A stretch of DNA of 64,000 nt from assembly GCA_963643465.1 (NCBI GenBank), contig CAVIJT010000007.1, forward strand, positions 62,001 through 126,000. The letters are read 5' to 3'. Both the position numbers and the translations under genes were made by a program. Source of the stretch: CAG-411 sp963643465. GTDB lineage: Bacteria > Bacillota > Clostridia > Lachnospirales > Lachnospiraceae. The notes under the pieces are model-generated. The model did not search any database, was not told where the DNA came from, and was given only the letters and a program-made list of their open reading frames with translations. The stretch's first letter is position 1. Every line of letters starts with the position of its first letter. Shown piece by piece: positions 1 through 8,957 of this stretch.

Positions 1-80
1 AAACTTTGGCACAGAACGTTGCTATTTATGAGAGTCAATTGATTAAAAAGGAAGAGAAGGATACGGAAGAGAATGTATAG
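1..80 (+). CDS. C-terminal end of a truncated upstream gene, probably a glycosyltransferase
   Basis: An open frame enters from the left edge, with its first full codon at position 3, and ends at the TAG at 78-80. It encodes 25 residues starting TLAQNVAIYESQLIKK and finishing in a charged tail. The stop lies 8 bases inside the next gene, whose ATG is at 73, the kind of overlap expected for translationally coupled genes in one operon. The ..A.N...YE.. pattern with a lysine-rich tail resembles the last helix of many GT4-type glycosyltransferases, and the neighbours are glycosyltransferases, but this is inference from very few residues. Confidence 0.5.
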   Translation, partial: TLAQNVAIYESQLIKKEEKDTEENV

Positions 81-870
81 TGAAAAAGATCATACCTGGA
101 GTATATGTGCTTATGGAGAAAGCTTGTATCTTGAAGATGCAATCCGTTCAGTATTAAGTCAAACACTAAAATCAAATGTCATCATGATAACTTCAACTCC
201 CAATTCACACATTTGTACTTTAGCTGAAAAATATAATATACCACTTTTTATTAATGAAGGTGAAAAGGGAATTGCAAATGATTGGAATTTTGCATATCAA
301 AAAACAGATACCAAACTTGTTACTTTATGTCATCAGGATGATATATATGATAAAAATTATGTAAGGAACATGATTTTGGGTATTAATAAAAAGAAAAAAG
401 CATTAATTGCTTTTTCTAATTATGGTGAATTAAGAGATGAAAAAAAGATTACGAAGAATAAGTTATTAACTGTAAAGAGAATATTGTTGTTTCCGTTAAA
501 ATTTTCATTTTTACAACAGAGTATATGGATACGAAGAAGATGCTTGTCTTTGGGAAATTGTATTTGTTGTCCAGCTGTTACTTATGTAAAAGAAAATCTT
601 CCCAAACGCATATTTTATGAAAAATATAAGAGTAATGTAGATTGGCAGACATGGGAACAATTGAGTAGAAACAAAGGCAGTTTTGTATATATTCCAAACA
701 TTCTTATGTTTCATCGTATTCATGAAGAATCTACCACTACAGAAATTATTGGTGAAAGTTTACGAACAAAGGAAGATTATGAAATGTTCCAAAAATTTTG
801 GCCTAAATGGATTGCAAAGAAAATTTCTAAAGTATATCAAAGTAGTGAAGAAAGTAACCAAGTAAAGTAG
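73..870 (+). CDS. Family 2 glycosyltransferase, surface-polysaccharide locus
   Basis: Encodes 265 residues with the layout of a GT-A (family 2) glycosyltransferase. An N-terminal segment (ICAYGESLYLEDAIRSVLSQT) matches the usual nucleotide-binding start of this fold, and an acidic HQDD motif sits at residues 87-90 where the metal-binding DxD of the family lies. A WQTWEQL segment about two thirds along resembles the acceptor-side region. The enzyme would move a sugar from an activated nucleotide sugar to a lipid-linked polysaccharide intermediate on the cytoplasmic side of the membrane. The ATG overlaps the end of the preceding gene by 8 bases, and the next glycosyltransferase follows after 27 bases, so it sits inside an operon. 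Donor and acceptor cannot be told from the sequence. The N terminus is slightly divergent from the usual VSVIIPVYN start. Confidence 0.85.
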   Translation: MYSEKDHTWSICAYGESLYLEDAIRSVLSQTLKSNVIMITSTPNSHICTLAEKYNIPLFINEGEKGIANDWNFAYQKTDTKLVTLCHQDDIYDKNYVRNMILGINKKKKALIAFSNYGELRDEKKITKNKLLTVKRILLFPLKFSFLQQSIWIRRRCLSLGNCICCPAVTYVKENLPKRIFYEKYKSNVDWQTWEQLSRNKGSFVYIPNILMFHRIHEESTTTEIIGESLRTKEDYEMFQKFWPKWIAKKISKVYQSSEESNQVK

Positions 871-897
871 GATAGTAGGGTTCCGGAGGTATCTTAA

Positions 898-1884
898 ATG
901 AAAAACAAGGCAGAAGTATCAGTGATTATTCCCGTCTACAACCTATCGCGTTGGATAGAGAAATGTGTGAGATCTGTATTAGAACAAACTGTTTCTAATA
1001 TTGAAATTATAGTTGTGGATGACGGAAGTAAGGATGATAGCTATGAAATTGTGAAAGGTATACAAGAGGAACATCCTGAAAAAATCATACTATTATCACA
1101 AGAAAATAGTGGTCAGGCAGCGGCAAGAAATCGAGCATTAGATACAGCATGTGGTAAATACATTGTATTTGTTGATGGTGATGATTATATAGAGCCTACA
1201 TATATACAATGTCTTTTAGAAAAAATTGAAAATGAAAATCTGGATTGTGTGGTATGTGGATATGAACGGGTAGACGAGCATGGGAATGTAATACAAAGAG
1301 TCTGTCCAAATACTTCAAATGAGATGTATCAGATGAAATTTTTGGCTGCATGTTCCAAAATATTTCGATTATCCTATCTTCGAGAAAAAAATATAAGATT
1401 TCCAGAAGGTAAGTTATATGAAGATGTTTCCTTTTCTTGGCAGGTAATGTTTTTGTCCAATAAAATAGGTGTTATAGATTGTGTCGGATATAAATATCTC
1501 ATGAGAGAAGGAAGCAGTAGTAACAGTAAAGTTCGAATAGAAAAAGTTCCATTTGAAGAGAACAGCCTAACAATCAAAAAAATCATGTCAGAGATAGATG
1601 AGCATAAAAAAGAGTTGTTTATCTATTCGATTTTAACTCAGTATGCCTATCTGGTATTTGTCCTTCCAAGAAAAAATTCATTAAATATAGTAAAGGAAAT
1701 GAGCAAAAGACTGGCACAGGATTTAAAAGAAAACATTCCAACATATTGGAAAAATTCCTATATGAAAGCTACAGTTACAAAAAAAACTATTCCATTTGTA
1801 CAAAGAATGGCAATTCGGCTTCTTGTAAGCAGTACAAGATGTAATTTACTTACTTTTACAGCTATTTTGTTTACTAGATTATAG
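898..1884 (+). CDS. Family 2 glycosyltransferase
   Basis: Encodes 328 residues opening with the classic GT2 start VSVIIPVYN (residues 8-16). A DDGS motif at 41-44 belongs to the nucleotide-binding site, a GQAAARNRAL segment follows, and DGDD at 93-96 is the metal-binding motif. The length and layout match bacterial enzymes of the EpsJ/WcaA type that add one sugar to an exopolysaccharide or capsule repeat unit. The GGAGG of the ribosome binding site lies just upstream of the ATG. The C-terminal third is lysine-rich with amphipathic segments, as is common for membrane-associated GT2 enzymes. It is flanked on both sides by other glycosyltransferases in the same orientation at short distances, so it is a member of the polysaccharide operon. 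Substrate unknown. Confidence 0.9.
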   Translation: MKNKAEVSVIIPVYNLSRWIEKCVRSVLEQTVSNIEIIVVDDGSKDDSYEIVKGIQEEHPEKIILLSQENSGQAAARNRALDTACGKYIVFVDGDDYIEPTYIQCLLEKIENENLDCVVCGYERVDEHGNVIQRVCPNTSNEMYQMKFLAACSKIFRLSYLREKNIRFPEGKLYEDVSFSWQVMFLSNKIGVIDCVGYKYLMREGSSSNSKVRIEKVPFEENSLTIKKIMSEIDEHKKELFIYSILTQYAYLVFVLPRKNSLNIVKEMSKRLAQDLKENIPTYWKNSYMKATVTKKTIPFVQRMAIRLLVSSTRCNLLTFTAILFTRL

Positions 1885-1908
1885 GTTTGAAGTATTTCGA
1901 GGTGAAAG

Positions 1909-2766
1909 ATGAATAAGAAGGTTGTATTTTTGATTCTTCATTATAATTCCATAGAGGTAACAAGGGAATGTATTCATTCTATAAAGAAATTAGAACAGCA
2001 AGAGCGTATAGAAATTGTGATAGTAGACAATGCATCACCTAATGGTAGTGGAAAGATTTTAGAAGAAGAATATAAGAATGATGAATATGTGCATGTGCGA
2101 TTAAATGCAGACAATGCTGGCTTTTCAAAAGGAAATAATTTTGGCTATGAATATATTAAGTCAAATATGAATGTACAATATTTAGTTGTTGCTAATAATG
2201 ACATTGTGTTTAAACAAGCTGACTTTGTGAACAGATTGGATGAAGAATACAAACAAAGTCAATTTGATATATTGGGACCGGATGTTTGGAATAGCTGTTT
2301 GCAAGTTCACCAAAATCCATTGGATTCTTCCGTACGAAAAAAGGAAGAAGTAGATAAAACCATTCGATTTCATGAAATAGCATTGAAATATTTTGAAATC
2401 ACCTATCCTTTATTGTGTTTAGCAGAGAAATGGTCTGCTAAAAAGCGATATCAGCAGTCGGAAAAAGACTATCTCCTCCGGCAAGAAGGAGTTTGTCTTA
2501 TGGGCGCTTGCTTGATTTTTTCTGAACAGTATGTTTTAGGTAAAAATAAGATTTTTTCTCCTGAAACATATTTTTATTATGAAGAATATATTCTTGCTTT
2601 GCAAGCATTGAGAGAAAAACGAAAAATAGTCTACTCCCCAGATATTGTTGTAGATCATAAAGAGGGAAGTTCAACAAATTCCATCTCTTCTAAAAATAAA
2701 GCGAAGAAAAAATTTGTTATGAAAAATATGCTGGCTGCAGCAAAGATTTATAGAGAATTATTATAA
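1909..2766 (+). CDS. Family 2 glycosyltransferase, rhamnosyltransferase-like
   Basis: Encodes 285 residues. It has the GT2 hallmarks of the rhamnosyltransferase-like subgroup: ILHYNS at residues 9-14, VDNAS at 39-43, GFSKGNNFG at 71-79 (the conserved stretch of the WcaE/RfbF/GT2_RfbF type) and NNDIVF at 96-101 in place of the DxD motif. A conserved GACLIF segment precedes an FYYEE motif with acidic residues that often act in catalysis in this group. Since dTDP-rhamnose genes rmlABDC lie elsewhere in the window, rhamnose is a reasonable donor, but dTDP-amino sugars made by the nearby FdtA/FdtB-like pair are equally possible. Gene spacing of about 25 bases on either side supports operon membership. 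Confidence 0.87.
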   Translation: MNKKVVFLILHYNSIEVTRECIHSIKKLEQQERIEIVIVDNASPNGSGKILEEEYKNDEYVHVRLNADNAGFSKGNNFGYEYIKSNMNVQYLVVANNDIVFKQADFVNRLDEEYKQSQFDILGPDVWNSCLQVHQNPLDSSVRKKEEVDKTIRFHEIALKYFEITYPLLCLAEKWSAKKRYQQSEKDYLLRQEGVCLMGACLIFSEQYVLGKNKIFSPETYFYYEEYILALQALREKRKIVYSPDIVVDHKEGSSTNSISSKNKAKKKFVMKNMLAAAKIYRELL

Positions 2767-2787
2767 TATTTAAGGAAGTTATTTATA

Positions 2788-3354
2788 ATGGTATATGAAA
2801 TAATAGATTTTTCAAAAAAAATAGAGCGTTTTTTTTATATTCGATATTTAAAAAGAAAATTGCACATAAAAAAGCAAAACTTTTATGTCTATAGCGAAGG
2901 TTTCATAAAGGGATTTGCTAATATAAAAATAGAAGATAATTTTTCTGCTCTAAGAGGTCTTAGAATAGAAGCAATCTCAGAACAAGAACAAAACAATACA
3001 ACAATTGTGTCTATTGGAAAAAATGTTTCTATAGGAGATTATTGTCACATTGCAGCAAGTAATTCTGTGAAGATTGGAAATGGAGTTTTAATTGGAAGCC
3101 ATGTTCTAATTACAGATCATCAACATGGTAAAACAGGAGAAGAGAGTGATAAAATACCAGCCCAAAGACAGCTATATTCCAAAGGTCCAGTTATTATTGA
3201 AGATAATGTATGGATTGGTGATAACGCTGTCATTATGCCAGGGGTGCATATCGGGAAAGGTTCGATTGTTGGTGCAAATGCTGTTGTAACACAAAATGTA
3301 CTAGCAAATACAGTTGTTGCAGGGACTCCAGCTAAAGTGATAAAAAACATATAG
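2788..3354 (+). CDS. Left-handed beta-helix (hexapeptide repeat) acyltransferase
   Basis: Encodes 188 residues. From about residue 75 the protein is built of hexapeptide repeats (IGKNVSIGDYCHI, IGNGVLIG, IEDNVWIGDNAVIMPGV, IGKGSIVGANAVVTQ), ending in the AGTPAKVI signature of the WcaF/Maa/CatB-type trimeric acyltransferases. H111 and H113 in the DHQHG segment correspond to the catalytic histidine loop. It most likely acetylates a sugar, either on the growing polysaccharide or on a nucleotide-linked sugar. With FdtA/FdtB-like genes 1.1 kb downstream, an FdtC-type role (N-acetylation of a dTDP-3-amino sugar) is possible, but the sequence ending looks more like the O-acetyltransferase group. The N-terminal 50 residues are basic and non-repetitive. 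Confidence 0.85.
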   Translation: MVYEIIDFSKKIERFFYIRYLKRKLHIKKQNFYVYSEGFIKGFANIKIEDNFSALRGLRIEAISEQEQNNTTIVSIGKNVSIGDYCHIAASNSVKIGNGVLIGSHVLITDHQHGKTGEESDKIPAQRQLYSKGPVIIEDNVWIGDNAVIMPGVHIGKGSIVGANAVVTQNVLANTVVAGTPAKVIKNI

Positions 3355-3413
3355 ATATTAAATAATACAAAATGGATATTTGATGATCACGAACTAGAGT
3401 GAGGTGAAACGAA

Positions 3414-4358
3414 ATGGACTATGAAGTGTCGGTTATACTTCTTACATATAACCCTAATGTTCAAAGTTTGAAACATACAATTAATTCTATTATTAAACAG
3501 GAAAATATATCTGTTCAATTAATTATTGCAGATGATGGTTCTAAAACTTTTCCATACAAAGAAATTGAAAATTACTTGAATGAAAAGGCGTTTCAAGATT
3601 ATATAATCGTTAATAATGCGGTAAATGAAGGAACTGTAAAAAACTATATGAGCGGAATTACAAGGGCAAGTGGGAAATATATTAAAGCAATATCTCCTGG
3701 AGATTTTCTTTATGACACAAAATGTTTAAGAAAAATGATTGATTATATGGAACAGTATGTATATAAATTATGTTTTGGAAAAGCTATTTGTTATTGTAAG
3801 GAAGAAAATCAATACCGTTGTATTCCTTGTCAAAATCCAGTTGATTTAAAGGTATACAAAAATAGGAATGAAAAGAAAATTTTAAAAAATTATTATATAT
3901 ATCAAGATTATGCCTTAGGAGCAAATTTCATTGTTGAGAAAGTATTATTGAAAAATAGTTTAGAAAAAATTGAAACCGTAGTTAAATATGCCGAAGATAC
4001 ATCCGTCTTATATATGCTTGCAAATGGCGAAAAGATTGGATTTTTTGATGATTATATCGTATGGTACGAGTATGGGACAGGTATATCTACCCAAGCAAAT
4101 GATAAATGGAAACGAATTTTGTATAATGAAAATAAAGCGGTTTATGAAATGGTAATGGATCATTGTATCTTTGCTAGAAAAGGCTATAGATATAATTATA
4201 AAGGAGAAAAACTAAAAAACAGATATATTCAAATGATACGGTGGCTTGTGCTTTCACCAGGAAGTATTTTCTTTTGGCTTAAAAGAATTTATGCAAAAAA
4301 GAACGATAAACAAATAAAAAATATTTCAAAAGATATATTGTATGATATTATAAAATAG
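3414..4358 (+). CDS. Family 2 glycosyltransferase
   Basis: Encodes 314 residues with a GT-A fold start (VSVILLTYNP, residues 5-14), ADDGS at 39-43 and SPGDF at 94-98 in the place of the usual DxD motif, so one of the two acidic residues is replaced by glycine. An EDTSVLYML segment around the middle matches the conserved acidic acceptor-side motif ED of the family. It is preceded by a GAGGTGA ribosome binding site. The gene belongs to the same plus-strand polysaccharide cluster, followed by the sugar ketoisomerase after about 100 bases. The strongly lysine- and tyrosine-rich composition and low G+C are like the neighbouring glycosyltransferases. Donor and acceptor unknown. Confidence 0.85.
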   Translation: MDYEVSVILLTYNPNVQSLKHTINSIIKQENISVQLIIADDGSKTFPYKEIENYLNEKAFQDYIIVNNAVNEGTVKNYMSGITRASGKYIKAISPGDFLYDTKCLRKMIDYMEQYVYKLCFGKAICYCKEENQYRCIPCQNPVDLKVYKNRNEKKILKNYYIYQDYALGANFIVEKVLLKNSLEKIETVVKYAEDTSVLYMLANGEKIGFFDDYIVWYEYGTGISTQANDKWKRILYNENKAVYEMVMDHCIFARKGYRYNYKGEKLKNRYIQMIRWLVLSPGSIFFWLKRIYAKKNDKQIKNISKDILYDIIK

Positions 4359-4459
4359 TGATAAAAGACTGAACAGAACATACAAATATGATTTTAGCTT
4401 TTGTTCTATATTTAATCAGAGTATGTGATAAAGAACTTAGTATCTTAAGGAGGCAGAAC

Positions 4460-4870
4460 ATGCAAGTTGTTAAATATATGTTTCAACCCCATGGAGATGA
4501 CAGGGGGCAATTGGTAGCGTTAGAAGAATTCAAGGATATTCCGTTTGAAATTAAGCGTGTATATTATATGTATGATACTGCGCCAGGGGTAACAAGAGGT
4601 TATCATGCGCACAAAGCATTGGAACAGATTCTTATTTGTATACATGGCAGTTGCAAAATCCGTTTGGATAATGGAACTGAGAAAAAGATCGTTCCTCTGG
4701 AAAAACCATATGAAGGACTTTATGTTTCTAATTCTATGTGGCGAGAAATGTTTGATTTTTCGCCAGATGCCGTATTGATGGTTCTTGCATCAGAGTTATA
4801 TGATGAAAATGATTATATAAGAGATTACGACGAATTTTTGAAATTTGTAAAAGAGGAAAATAATAAATAA
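4460..4870 (+). CDS. fdtA: dTDP-4-keto-6-deoxyglucose 3,4-ketoisomerase (FdtA/QdtA cupin family)
   Basis: Encodes 136 residues of the WxcM-like/FdtA cupin family. The start was placed at 4460 because an AAGGAGG lies at 4447-4453, six bases ahead, and because the family begins at this point. An in-frame ATG at 4388 would add 24 residues unlike the family. The RGYHAHK motif at residues 46-52 and the following beta strand ILICIHGSCKI carry the cupin histidines that act as acid/base. Family members shift the keto group of dTDP-4-keto-6-deoxyglucose from C4 to C3, giving either the galacto (FdtA) or gluco (QdtA) epimer. Motifs alone do not separate these with certainty. It is followed directly by a PLP aminotransferase that would use the 3-keto product. 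RmlA and RmlB at 21-23 kb supply the substrate. Confidence 0.85.
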   Translation: MQVVKYMFQPHGDDRGQLVALEEFKDIPFEIKRVYYMYDTAPGVTRGYHAHKALEQILICIHGSCKIRLDNGTEKKIVPLEKPYEGLYVSNSMWREMFDFSPDAVLMVLASELYDENDYIRDYDEFLKFVKEENNK

Positions 4871-4897
4871 AAAAAGAGAACATTAGGAGTGAAATAA

Positions 4898-5995
4898 ATG
4901 AAAATACCATTTGTTAGTTTTAAACCTATGGAAAAAGAACTGGATGAACAATTGAGAGCAGCATTTACCAGAGTATTTGAACGTAGTTGGTATATTGAAG
5001 GAAATGAAGGGAAACAGTTTGAAGCAAAATTTGCAGAGTATTGTGAAACAAGTTATTGTGTAGGGTGCGGAAACGGCTTAGATGCTCTAATGTTGTCTTT
5101 GAAAGCACTAGGAGTTGGAAATGGTGATGAGGTAATTATTCCCTCCAATACATATATTGCTACAGCACTTGCAGCAACTTATGTAGGAGCAACACCTGTT
5201 TTTGTAGAACCAGACATGACTACATATAATATTGATCCTGCTAGAATGGAAGAAAAAATCACAGATAAAACAAAAGCCATTATGCCTGTTCATTTATATG
5301 GACATCCAGCAGATATGGACCCTATTATGGAAATTGCAAGAAAGCATAACTTGTATGTAGTAGAAGATTGTGCGCAGGCACATGGTGCTTTATATAAAGG
5401 AAAAAAAGTAGGAAGTTTTGGTGATGCAGCTGGCTTTAGTTTCTATCCTGGAAAGAATTTAGGGGCATTGGGTGATGCAGGTGCTATGGTAACTTCAAAT
5501 AAAGAATTGGCAGAGAAGGTACGTGCATTAGGTAATTATGGTTCTGATTATAAATATCACCACATTTATCAAGGAAACAATTCAAGATTAGATGAATTAC
5601 AAGCTGCCTTTTTATCAGAAAAATTGCCTATTTTAGATAAAATGAATCAAGAGCGCAGACGGATTGCAAATCTATATATGAACGGAATTAAAAATTCTGA
5701 AATTGTTTTGCCAACGGTAATGGATTATGCAGAACCTGTATGGCATATATTCGCTATCCGTTGCAAAGAAAGAGATGCGTTAGCTAATTATTTGGATAAA
5801 GAGGGAATCTCTACAAATAAACATTACCCAATTCCTATGCATATGCAAGGCGCATATGCTGAATTAGGCATCAAGAAAGGTGAATTACCACTTGCAGAAG
5901 AGATAAGTGAAACAGAATTGAGTTTACCTATGTATTATGGAATGAAAGATGAAGAGATTGAGTATGTAATTGAAAAAGTAAACAACTTTAAATAG
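4898..5995 (+). CDS. dTDP-3-amino-3,6-dideoxy-hexose transaminase (FdtB/QdtB-like, DegT/DnrJ/EryC1 family)
   Basis: Encodes 365 residues of the PLP-dependent DegT/DnrJ/EryC1/StrS sugar aminotransferase family. Visible motifs include NTYIATALAA near residue 84, the cofactor-binding VVEDCAQAHG with D157, and the Schiff-base lysine K186 in FYPGKNLGALGDAG. The NNSRLDELQAA segment about residue 227 is also diagnostic. Together with the ketoisomerase 27 bases upstream it should convert dTDP-3-keto-6-deoxyhexose to a dTDP-3-amino-3,6-dideoxyhexose (Fuc3N or Qui3N), using glutamate as amino donor. The start has an AGGAGTGA ribosome binding site. The length is typical of the family. The exact sugar is inferred from the pair, not proven by this gene alone. 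Confidence 0.88.
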   Translation: MKIPFVSFKPMEKELDEQLRAAFTRVFERSWYIEGNEGKQFEAKFAEYCETSYCVGCGNGLDALMLSLKALGVGNGDEVIIPSNTYIATALAATYVGATPVFVEPDMTTYNIDPARMEEKITDKTKAIMPVHLYGHPADMDPIMEIARKHNLYVVEDCAQAHGALYKGKKVGSFGDAAGFSFYPGKNLGALGDAGAMVTSNKELAEKVRALGNYGSDYKYHHIYQGNNSRLDELQAAFLSEKLPILDKMNQERRRIANLYMNGIKNSEIVLPTVMDYAEPVWHIFAIRCKERDALANYLDKEGISTNKHYPIPMHMQGAYAELGIKKGELPLAEEISETELSLPMYYGMKDEEIEYVIEKVNNFK

Positions 5996-6071
5996 TAGAC
6001 ATTTTGAAAAAGCATTATAAACAAGAATCGTTTTATAGAGAACAGATTCCTATCTATTGTAGGAGGAATAC

Positions 6072-7202
6072 ATGAACGTATTAATGATGGTATCTTGGTA
6101 TACAGAACAAGGAAAAGATAAATTAGAAGCAGGCGTTTTTCATTATGAGCAATCCATGGATTTGAAAAAAAGTTGCAATGTAGCAATTTATTTTCCATTT
6201 GATAGACAAATTACAGAAAATGAGACTGTAAAGGAAGAATGGGGAATTTTGACATATAGAAGCAAATATTCTGATAAGGAAAAATGGAAATCCAAAAAAT
6301 GTATTGCAAAAACCATGAAACGAATTATAGAAGAATTCAAACCAGATGTTATACATGCACACTGTGCAGGAACAGCAGGGATTTATGCAATTGCCCAAGG
6401 AAAAAAATATCATATTCCTGTTGTATTAACAGAACATACTCCTTTAGCTATTAGCCATGCTGATAAATTTGGACTATCTAGATTTTTAAGCCAAATAGCT
6501 TATAGAAATAGTGATGTTAATATTTGTGTGTCAAAGGCTTTGCAAAAAGAATTAGGAAAAGCATTTCCCAAATATGAATTTGATGTAATTTATAATGGAA
6601 CGATTGCACCAATAGTGCAATTAGAAACTCCAAAATACTATAAAGAAGGATATATAAATGCTGTTATTGTTGCAATATTGTATGATCCTGAAGTTAAAGG
6701 ATTGAAATATTTATTACAAGCTATGAAAATGGTAAAGCAACAAGGGAAAAAAATTCTTTTGCATCATATTGGTGGCGGTGAATATTTAAAACATTTTCAA
6801 CAAATGGCAAAAGAATTAGATATTGACGATGTCTGCATTTTTCATGGTAGTTGCGACAGAAATGAATTATATGCCATTGAAGCAGAAATGGATTTTTTTG
6901 TGTCTTCTAGTTTAGTAGAAAGTGGTGGAGTTTCCGTTCAGGAAGCGATGTTATTAGGCAAGCCTATCTTAGGGACAAATTCTGGAGGAGTAGATTCTTT
7001 GGTGCCTAAAGAGGCCGGAAAAATTGTTGAAAAAGCAAATGCAGAAGCCTTGAGAGATGGCTTGATATATATGGCATCTAATATAAATAAATATAATAAA
7101 GAGTGGATTAAACAATATGCTTTTCGTAATTTTGAAATAGGAAATATAAGCCAAAAATATATTGATTTGTATGAAAATCTTTGCAATAAAAAGAAAAAGT
7201 AA
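6072..7202 (+). CDS. Family 4 (GT-B) glycosyltransferase
   Basis: Encodes 376 residues with the two Rossmann domains of a GT4 enzyme. The N-terminal acceptor domain contains HAHCAGTAGIYA and LTEHTP. The C-terminal donor domain contains a GLKYLLQAM segment and the retaining-enzyme EX7E motif at E283 to E291 in the sequence VESGGVSVQEAM, followed by GKPILGTNSGG, which contacts the nucleotide phosphate. An AGGAGGAA ribosome binding site precedes the ATG. Such enzymes act at the cytoplasmic face of the membrane on lipid-linked sugars and keep the donor's anomeric configuration. It lies between the amino-sugar genes and the flippase, inside the polysaccharide locus. Confidence 0.9.
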   Translation: MNVLMMVSWYTEQGKDKLEAGVFHYEQSMDLKKSCNVAIYFPFDRQITENETVKEEWGILTYRSKYSDKEKWKSKKCIAKTMKRIIEEFKPDVIHAHCAGTAGIYAIAQGKKYHIPVVLTEHTPLAISHADKFGLSRFLSQIAYRNSDVNICVSKALQKELGKAFPKYEFDVIYNGTIAPIVQLETPKYYKEGYINAVIVAILYDPEVKGLKYLLQAMKMVKQQGKKILLHHIGGGEYLKHFQQMAKELDIDDVCIFHGSCDRNELYAIEAEMDFFVSSSLVESGGVSVQEAMLLGKPILGTNSGGVDSLVPKEAGKIVEKANAEALRDGLIYMASNINKYNKEWIKQYAFRNFEIGNISQKYIDLYENLCNKKKK

Positions 7203-7319
7203 ATGTTTCGAAATATTTTTTATATGCTTTAATTAAATAGGACGAAAATGCAAATTATATTGGCTTTGGTGTTATATAAAAAATAATGCAGAGATGGCCT
7301 TAATAAGTAAGGAGAAAGA

Positions 7320-8852
7320 ATGAGTGCAACAAAAAAAGGATTATTAAATGTATTTTATGGAATATTAGGACAAGTAATTACAATATGTTTAGGGATTGTG
7401 GTACCTAAACTTGTACTTGATAATTATGGCTCTGAAGTAAATGGATTGTTGAATACAATATCACAGATTTTTGCATATTTCAGCTTGTTAGAAGCTGGGG
7501 TTGGAGTAGCTTCATTGCAAGCACTATATACACCTGTGGCAAATGACAATAAGAAGGAAATAGGTGAAATCTTTGTAGCAACACATCATTTTTATAAAAA
7601 AGTAGGGCTACTCTATGGGATTGCGATTATTATTTTGGCGTTAATTTATCCACTTTGTGTTACATCGACTATTCCATATTGGGTTATTTTTGCTATTATT
7701 TTGTTTGGAGGAATCGGAAATAGTATTAATTTTTTCTATCAGGCAAAATATAAAATCTTAATGCAAGCAGAGGGATATAGTTATGTTTGCACGAATATTA
7801 CTACAATTATTAACATTTTGATAAATATTGTAAAAGCATTTTTGATGCTTATGGGGTTTGATGTACTAATTGTTCAAATGTCATATTTTATTATTATGCT
7901 TTTGCAAATGATAATATATAGTTTCTATATTAAGCAACATTATTCTTGGATTGATTTTAATGTAAAACCTAACAATATTGCAATATCACAAAGAGGAGCT
8001 ACGTTAGTACATCAAGTATCTGGGTTAATATTCAATAACATGGATATATTACTTTTAACACTGATTACGCAGGATTTAAAAGTTGCAAGTGTATATTCTA
8101 TGTACAATTTAGTTATTACAATGGCAACATCTATGATTCAACAGATTGAAACAGGATTTAGTTTTCGTTTAGGTCAGCTATATAATACTAATAAAGAACA
8201 ATATTATCCTTTACATCATATTTTTGAAATTATATATATGATATTGATTTTTTCGGTTATGTCTTGCATTTATGTGTTTTTAATTCCTTTTATTCGTTTA
8301 TATACTGCGGGAGCAAATGATATAAATTATATTAATGAGTTATATCCTTTATTTTTTGTAATAACGCCATTACTCACTTACGGACGAACAGCTTCACTTA
8401 ATCTTATTAGTTATGCGGGGCATTTCAAAGAAACTCAAAGCAGAGCAATTATAGAAACAATAATAAATTTAGTAGTGTCTATTGTGTGTATTTTCAAATT
8501 TGGCATTTTAGGTGCTTTATTAGGTACTATTATTGCGTCTATCTATCGAACCAATGATATGGTTTTATATGTGTATAAACACTTTTTGCCTGGTTCTTCG
8601 TGGAAGACTTATAAACGGTGGTTAGCCAATTTGGGGATATTTGCTATTATCGTTAAATTTGTGGATGTGGATTCTTCCATGTTTTCGACATATCCTAAAA
8701 TTATTTGTGGTGCTATTGTTGTTGGCGTAATTTGTCTGATTGTATATACGGTATTGCAAATTCTTTTAAATTTTAAAGAATTCAAAATATTTATGTCAAT
8801 TATGCGAGGATATATTGAACAAATAAAAAGTAAACGTAAAAGCAACATTTAG
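7320..8852 (+). CDS. Wzx-type polysaccharide flippase (MOP superfamily)
   Basis: Encodes 510 very hydrophobic residues with about 12-14 predicted membrane segments. It begins with the typical MATKKGLLNVFYGILGQ-like amphipathic start, followed by a segment reading PKLVLDNYGSEVNGLL, characteristic of the polysaccharide biosynthesis (PST/Wzx) branch of the MOP transporters. The family flips undecaprenyl-linked repeat units from the cytoplasmic to the outer face of the membrane, before polymerisation. It lies after the glycosyltransferases, with a 117-base gap, and an AAGGAG ribosome binding site at the ATG. A wzy-like polymerase is not seen among the genes in the window and may lie to the left of it. 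Confidence 0.88.
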   Translation: MSATKKGLLNVFYGILGQVITICLGIVVPKLVLDNYGSEVNGLLNTISQIFAYFSLLEAGVGVASLQALYTPVANDNKKEIGEIFVATHHFYKKVGLLYGIAIIILALIYPLCVTSTIPYWVIFAIILFGGIGNSINFFYQAKYKILMQAEGYSYVCTNITTIINILINIVKAFLMLMGFDVLIVQMSYFIIMLLQMIIYSFYIKQHYSWIDFNVKPNNIAISQRGATLVHQVSGLIFNNMDILLLTLITQDLKVASVYSMYNLVITMATSMIQQIETGFSFRLGQLYNTNKEQYYPLHHIFEIIYMILIFSVMSCIYVFLIPFIRLYTAGANDINYINELYPLFFVITPLLTYGRTASLNLISYAGHFKETQSRAIIETIINLVVSIVCIFKFGILGALLGTIIASIYRTNDMVLYVYKHFLPGSSWKTYKRWLANLGIFAIIVKFVDVDSSMFSTYPKIICGAIVVGVICLIVYTVLQILLNFKEFKIFMSIMRGYIEQIKSKRKSNI

Positions 8853-8957
8853 TATATGTGTTTTGATTGATAGTCTTTATAGATTTTTATTACATCCATT
8901 ATTAAAGAAAATCGAAAAACAAAAAATTAAAATTAGTATAGTGTAAAGGTGAAAGTA

